From Acidobacteriota bacterium (GTDB taxonomy: Bacteria; Acidobacteriota; Blastocatellia; Pyrinomonadales; Pyrinomonadaceae), in contig CAUJFK010000114.1 in the NCBI GenBank assembly GCA_963169175.1, positions 1-9,929 of the forward strand: DNA of 9,929 nucleotides, in the 5' to 3' direction. The translations under genes and the position numbers were made by a program. Below are positions 6,791 to 9,929 of the stretch, in pieces (the stretch's first letter is position 1; every line of letters begins with the position of its first letter). A model generated the notes under the pieces. The model made no database searches. It was given only the letters and a program-made list of their open reading frames with translations, and was not told where the DNA came from.

Positions 6791-7846
6791 ATGGCAGAAC
6801 CTGAAATTGACCAAAATGCCGATCTCGGCGCCCAGATGTCGTTCCTTGACCATTTGGACGAGCTGCGCAAAAGGCTTGTAAATTCTGTAATTATTGTAAT
6901 AATCGCGTTTATCGTCTGTTTTGCCTTTTCAGACGATATATTCCGGTTTCTTGAGGTCCCGATCCGCCGTGCCTTGTCCGAAGCTCAACGCCGCGAAGTG
7001 CCGGTTATTGGCCTGACCGGCGAGGAAAAGGTGCTTCCGCTCACCAGCCTAGCGCCGGGCGATCATGGGCGTTTTATCTTTTCAGAGCAGACAAAGTTTG
7101 GAACAAGCGTTGTTCCGATCGGCGCCTCGGTCAATGCGGTCGTCGTTGCCTCACCGAGTGGGCCGGCGCTTTTTACCGATGAGCCGATCTACACAGCAAA
7201 TGCCGTAGTACCGAAAGGTGTCCGTTTGCCCGTAGAACTCGGCCCGGATGCAAAGAATGCCGAACCCGACGAGGAAAGGCTGGTCGTAACAACCGCACAA
7301 GAAACGTTTACGCTCTATGTGACCGTATCGCTCTATGCCGCAATAGCGCTGTCGATACCGCTCCTATTGCTTCAGGTGTGGGGTTTCATCTCACCCGCAC
7401 TACATAAGCACGAGCGGGCCTATGTGACACCGTTCGTTCTATTGTCGAGTACATCATTCGTTGCGGGCGCCGCCTTTGCCTATTACATCTTGTTCCCGCC
7501 GGCGGTCGGGTACCTGCTTGGGCTGGCTGAGGATTTTCGGCCTCTTCTGCGTGCGACCGATTATTTCGACCTTATAACATTAATAATGCTCGCGATGGGC
7601 CTTATTTTTCAGATGCCCGCGATAACCTATGTGCTTGCACGCATTGGACTTATCTCGGCACGCATGCTTTTGAAAAGCTGGAAGATCGCGCTGATCGTCA
7701 TCCTCATCGTCGCGGCGGTCGTTTCACCTACCGGCGACATCCCGAACTTGATGTTGTTCGCTACGCCGATGATGATGCTTTATCTTGTCTCGATCTTCAT
7801 CGCCTGGCTCTTTGGCAAAAAGCGAACGCCGGATATGGAGGTTTGA
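6791..7846 (+). CDS. tatC: Sec-independent protein translocase TatC with an enlarged first periplasmic loop
   Basis: 351 aa; most TatC proteins are near 250. It is the polytopic receptor for twin-arginine signal peptides. The cytoplasmic N-terminus MSFLDHLDELRKRLV (16-30) contains the conserved Glu24. TM1 is about 32-48, then a soluble segment of roughly 110-120 residues replaces the short first periplasmic loop. The core resumes at TTAQETFTLYV (Glu171). Later helices show the standard order: IPLLLLQVWGFISPALHKHER, SFVAGAAFAYYILFP, MGLIFQMPAITYVLARIGLI, KSWKIALIVILIVAAVVSP and LMLFATPMMMLYLVSIF. The membrane position often Glu in TM4 (FExP) is Gln274 here. Start ATG 6791 has only a weak adjacent Shine-Dalgarno; ATG 6836 (MSFLDHLDEL) is a possible shorter start. 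No clear terminator follows. It is the last gene of the probable parAB-selD-tat operon. Confidence 0.94.
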   Translation: MAEPEIDQNADLGAQMSFLDHLDELRKRLVNSVIIVIIAFIVCFAFSDDIFRFLEVPIRRALSEAQRREVPVIGLTGEEKVLPLTSLAPGDHGRFIFSEQTKFGTSVVPIGASVNAVVVASPSGPALFTDEPIYTANAVVPKGVRLPVELGPDAKNAEPDEERLVVTTAQETFTLYVTVSLYAAIALSIPLLLLQVWGFISPALHKHERAYVTPFVLLSSTSFVAGAAFAYYILFPPAVGYLLGLAEDFRPLLRATDYFDLITLIMLAMGLIFQMPAITYVLARIGLISARMLLKSWKIALIVILIVAAVVSPTGDIPNLMLFATPMMMLYLVSIFIAWLFGKKRTPDMEV

Positions 7847-7936
7847 CTAGCCTAAGCTCTCTCGTACCCCCGGGAATCAGTATCCGAACCACTTTGAACA
7901 AGCCCCGATACAACCCTGCTTAGACCTATTGGCATC

Positions 7937-7965
7937 TTGAACAATTAGGCATAAGTGTCTAAAAT
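7937..7965 (+). promoter_or_regulatory. Predicted sigma70-type promoter for the GWxTD gene
   Basis: TTGAAC (7937-7942), a 17-nt spacer, then TAAAAT (7960-7965). Transcription would start near 7972, giving a leader of about 63 nt before ATG 8035. Spacing and hexamers are good, but this is a consensus match only. Confidence 0.55.
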
Positions 7966-8021
7966 TCAAGGTTACTCATGGTCCGACTGTTACGGGCGAA
8001 AAGATCGACATATCCAATTTT

Positions 8022-8026
8022 AGGAG
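8022..8026 (+). promoter_or_regulatory. Shine-Dalgarno that fixes the GWxTD gene start at ATG 8035
   Basis: AGGAG, 8 nt before ATG 8035. The in-frame ATG at 7978 also has an AAGG upstream (7968-7971), but that site lies before the predicted transcription start, and the 19-residue extension would bury the signal peptide. Confidence 0.75.
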
Positions 8027-8034
8027 TTTGCAGT

Positions 8035-9672
8035 ATGTTCAAATCAAAACTGGCCAGGAATTTAGCAACAGGCATGCTTTTTGCGGCTGCCGCGGCCTCG
8101 ACCGCCGCCGCCCAGAAAGAAAAGGAAGGCACGCCGAGCCAGGACCCGAGCTCAAAGGCCCGCAATGTTAAGCCGGAGCTAAAGGAAGCCTATAAGAAAT
8201 GGGTGAACACGGACGTCGATTATATTATTACGAAAGAAGAGAAAAAGGCCTTCTATGCGTTGGTGACGGACGAAGAACGCGAGAACTTTATCGAAAACTT
8301 CTGGAGGCGGCGTGACCCGAACCCCGATACGGAAGAGAATGAGTATCGTGAAGAATATTACGAGCGGATCGCGTATGCGAACCAGCATTACACGTCGGGC
8401 ATTCCCGGCTGGAAAACGGATCGCGGCCGCATCTATATAGCCTGGGGCAAGCCGGATTCGGTCGAATCTCATCCGTCAGGCGGTTCTTACGACCGGCCAA
8501 GCTATGAAGGCGGCGGTTCAACATCGACCTATCCGTTTGAGATCTGGTTCTATCGGCATCTGGACAACGTTGGCGACGGCATTGAGATCGAGTTTGTCGA
8601 TCCGACCGGGACAGGTGAATATCGGATCGCTCGCAATGCTAATGAAAAGGACGCACTTCTGATGGTGCCGGGCGGCGGAATGACAACGGCCGAACAGCTT
8701 GGCCTTTCGGATAAGGGCGATCGGATAAACGGATACGGAATGGGGCAGAACTCGTATATGCGCGAGCAGGATATGCCGTTCCGCCGGTTGGAGATCATCA
8801 CCGCTTTGCAGCGACCGCCGCAGGTCAAGTTCGGCGATCTTCAAAGCAGCTTGGATTCAACAAGCGCCATTCTGTTTGACAAGAACCCGCTTGGATTTGA
8901 TCTTCGGGTGGATTTCTTCCGTCAGTCGGACGATCGCGTGATCGCGGCGTTCACGATCCAGACCGAAAACAAAGAGCTTTCATTTACAGATGTCGGCGGG
9001 CTGCCAACAGCGAAGATGAATATCTTTGGCCGCATCACCGCCGTCTCCGGCAAACGGTCGGGCATATTCGAAGATTCCGTAACGACCAGTGCTACCGCAG
9101 GCGAGCTTGCCGAAACGAAAGACAGAAAGTCGATCTACCAAAAGGCGGTTGCACTTCAGCCCGGCACATACAAAGTGGACGTGGTCGTACGCGATGTCGT
9201 TACCGGCAATCGTGGTGTGGTAAACCAGGGTTTTACGGTACCTCGCTATGATGACAAGAAGCTTTCGACCTCGACGCTGATACTTGCCTCAAAGCTCCGC
9301 TCGACAACTGACCGCGACATCGGCGGTATGTTCGTTATCGGTAACGCAAAGGTCATTCCGAATCTTTCGGGTGATTACAAGAAAGGCCAGGAGATCGGCC
9401 TTTATATGCAGGTGTACAACGCCGGGGTCGATCAGACGACCCTGCGTCCGGCCGTAGATGTCGAATACGTGCTGACAAAAGGCGGCAAGGAAGTACTCAG
9501 GCAGGCAGAAGACTGGACCGGTCTTAGCGACTCAGGCCAGAGGTTGACGCTTGCGAGGCTTCTCCCGACTGACGCATTGCCGGTCGGAGAATACGAGCTA
9601 AAGGTGCTGACCAAAGACCGCGTCGGCGGGCAGGTCATCGAAAATAAAGGCAAGTTTACGATAAGCCAGTAG
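8035..9672 (+). CDS. Exported GWxTD-domain protein of unknown function
   Basis: 545 aa from ATG 8035. A signal peptide is evident: basic MFKSKLARN, hydrophobic Ala-rich core, and a probable cleavage after STAAA near residue 26, so the protein is likely periplasmic or cell-surface. The N-terminal part carries an acidic/basic helical segment (YIITKEEKKAFYALVTDEERENFIENFWRRRDP is the recognisable stretch, about 62-94), then the defining GWKTD motif at 125-129 followed by GRIYIAWGKPDSV. A Gly/Ser-rich segment (SGGSYDRPSYEGGGST) precedes FEIWFYRHLDNVGDGIEIEFVDPTGTGEYR. The C-terminal half is beta-rich and looks like immunoglobulin-type domains (about 280-545: PGTYKVDVVVRDVV, LPVGEYELKVLTKDRV). No catalytic motif is visible. 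GWxTD proteins are recurrent in Acidobacteriota and some related phyla; their role is not known to me. The gene has its own promoter and terminator, so it appears monocistronic. Confidence 0.88.
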   Translation: MFKSKLARNLATGMLFAAAAASTAAAQKEKEGTPSQDPSSKARNVKPELKEAYKKWVNTDVDYIITKEEKKAFYALVTDEERENFIENFWRRRDPNPDTEENEYREEYYERIAYANQHYTSGIPGWKTDRGRIYIAWGKPDSVESHPSGGSYDRPSYEGGGSTSTYPFEIWFYRHLDNVGDGIEIEFVDPTGTGEYRIARNANEKDALLMVPGGGMTTAEQLGLSDKGDRINGYGMGQNSYMREQDMPFRRLEIITALQRPPQVKFGDLQSSLDSTSAILFDKNPLGFDLRVDFFRQSDDRVIAAFTIQTENKELSFTDVGGLPTAKMNIFGRITAVSGKRSGIFEDSVTTSATAGELAETKDRKSIYQKAVALQPGTYKVDVVVRDVVTGNRGVVNQGFTVPRYDDKKLSTSTLILASKLRSTTDRDIGGMFVIGNAKVIPNLSGDYKKGQEIGLYMQVYNAGVDQTTLRPAVDVEYVLTKGGKEVLRQAEDWTGLSDSGQRLTLARLLPTDALPVGEYELKVLTKDRVGGQVIENKGKFTISQ

Positions 9673-9693
9673 AACCGGGATATAGGTTTTGTG

Positions 9694-9729
9694 AGCCCGC
9701 ACGAGTAAGATCACTTCGTGCGGGCTTTT
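9694..9729 (+). terminator. Intrinsic terminator of the GWxTD gene, between convergent genes
   Basis: AGCCCGCACGA (9694-9704) pairs perfectly with TCGTGCGGGCT (9716-9726) across an 11-nt loop, followed by TTTT (9726-9729) and another T run at 9733-9736. The GC-rich 11-bp stem plus U-tract is a classic rho-independent terminator for the rightward transcript. The right arm also encodes the last residues of the minus-strand gene. In the minus direction the stem is followed by CACAAAA rather than T's, so it is less likely to terminate that transcript. Confidence 0.9.
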
Positions 9730-9929
9730 GCATTTTGGTCAACGCGAATAAGCGGCTGATCTTTTCCCTCACTTGTTGCAAACAGCGACCGGCCGTCGGA
9801 TGAATAGCCGATTGCCTCACCCTGGTTGCGGCCGTCGAGATCGATGACAGTGGGCTTTTGCTTCCATATCTCATCGAAGCCATTTGCCTCTGGCGGCAAT
9901 GCGAATTCATAGCCCGCGAAATAATCGCA
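9711..9929 (-). CDS. C-terminal part of an unidentified minus-strand protein (partial, runs off the window)
   Basis: The 72 visible codons and a TGA stop (complement of 9711-9713) stay open to the right edge; the true start lies outside. The sequence includes DYFAGYEFALPPEANGF, then VIDLDGRNQGEAIGYSSDGRSLFATSEG and PLIRVDQ. The GEAI.YS.DGRSL..TSEG pattern is what one sees in the last blade of beta-propeller-like or WD40/PD40-type proteins, where a measured value is followed by a strand pair. It converges on the GWxTD gene, with only 38 bp between stop codons, and its last four codons lie in the terminator stem. A TTG at 9899 is not needed as a start because the frame is open upstream of it. 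Function is not recognised. Confidence 0.7.
   Translation of the reverse strand, partial: CDYFAGYEFALPPEANGFDEIWKQKPTVIDLDGRNQGEAIGYSSDGRSLFATSEGKDQPLIRVDQNAKARTK

Larger units (their letters stand above)
7847..8034. other. Intergenic spacer between tatC and the GWxTD gene
   Basis: 188 bp without a credible gene. It contains the promoter at 7937-7965, an inverted repeat TTAGAC (7920-7925) / GTCTAA (7957-7962) around it, and the leader of the next gene. No intrinsic terminator for the upstream operon was seen. Confidence 0.6.

Noticed and set aside
9656..9910. Minus-strand 84-codon open frame
   Set aside because: It is a shifted frame of the partial gene at 9711-9929, whose translation has coherent, protein-like motifs; this one does not.

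Overview
The window (about 9.9 kb, moderately GC-rich) looks like chromosomal DNA of a free-living bacterium, most likely an Acidobacteriota member. The main pointer is the exported GWxTD-domain protein, a family common in that phylum. The ParAB, MnmG and Tat sequences fit but are not diagnostic, so the phylum call is an inference. Almost everything reads rightward; only the partial gene at the right edge is on the minus strand.

Layout: (1) 12-1505, a type VI secretion sheath protein in which a TssB-like N-terminus is fused to a TssC-like body without the usual TssC C-terminus; probably the edge of a T6SS cluster lying to the left. (2) 1575-3473, mnmG, tRNA wobble-uridine modification. (3) 3474-3662, a 189-bp spacer with two identical 16-bp perfect palindromes (TGTGGTACGTACCACA), read here as a diverged parS centromere/operator. 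(4) 3663-7846, a tightly packed probable operon parA-parB-selD-tatB-like-tatC. (5) 7847-8034, a spacer with a good sigma70-type promoter. (6) 8035-9672, a secreted GWxTD-domain protein, followed by a strong intrinsic terminator. (7) 9711-9929, the 3' end of a convergent minus-strand gene that runs off the window.

The most important reading is that selD is itself a selenoprotein gene. The real start is ATG 5293, behind a strong Shine-Dalgarno. An in-frame UGA at 5326-5328 sits exactly where SelD carries its active-site Cys/Sec, and a perfect 8-bp hairpin with a G-starting loop lies 25 nt downstream as a bacterial SECIS candidate. Conventional gene calling would start the gene at GTG 5329 and lose the catalytic residue. 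This implies the organism has selA, selB and selC elsewhere.

The second notable point is the paired palindromes just before parAB. They keep the TGT...ACGT...ACA frame of canonical parS but change the three specificity positions in each half-site, and the encoded ParB has an unusual recognition helix. The two look like a co-evolved, re-specified centromere system. Functionally the window joins tRNA modification (MnmG, whose product can be further selenated using SelD's selenophosphate), chromosome segregation (ParAB), selenium activation (SelD) and folded-protein export (Tat, the route of some selenoenzymes such as formate dehydrogenases). Those cross-links are inference from adjacency.
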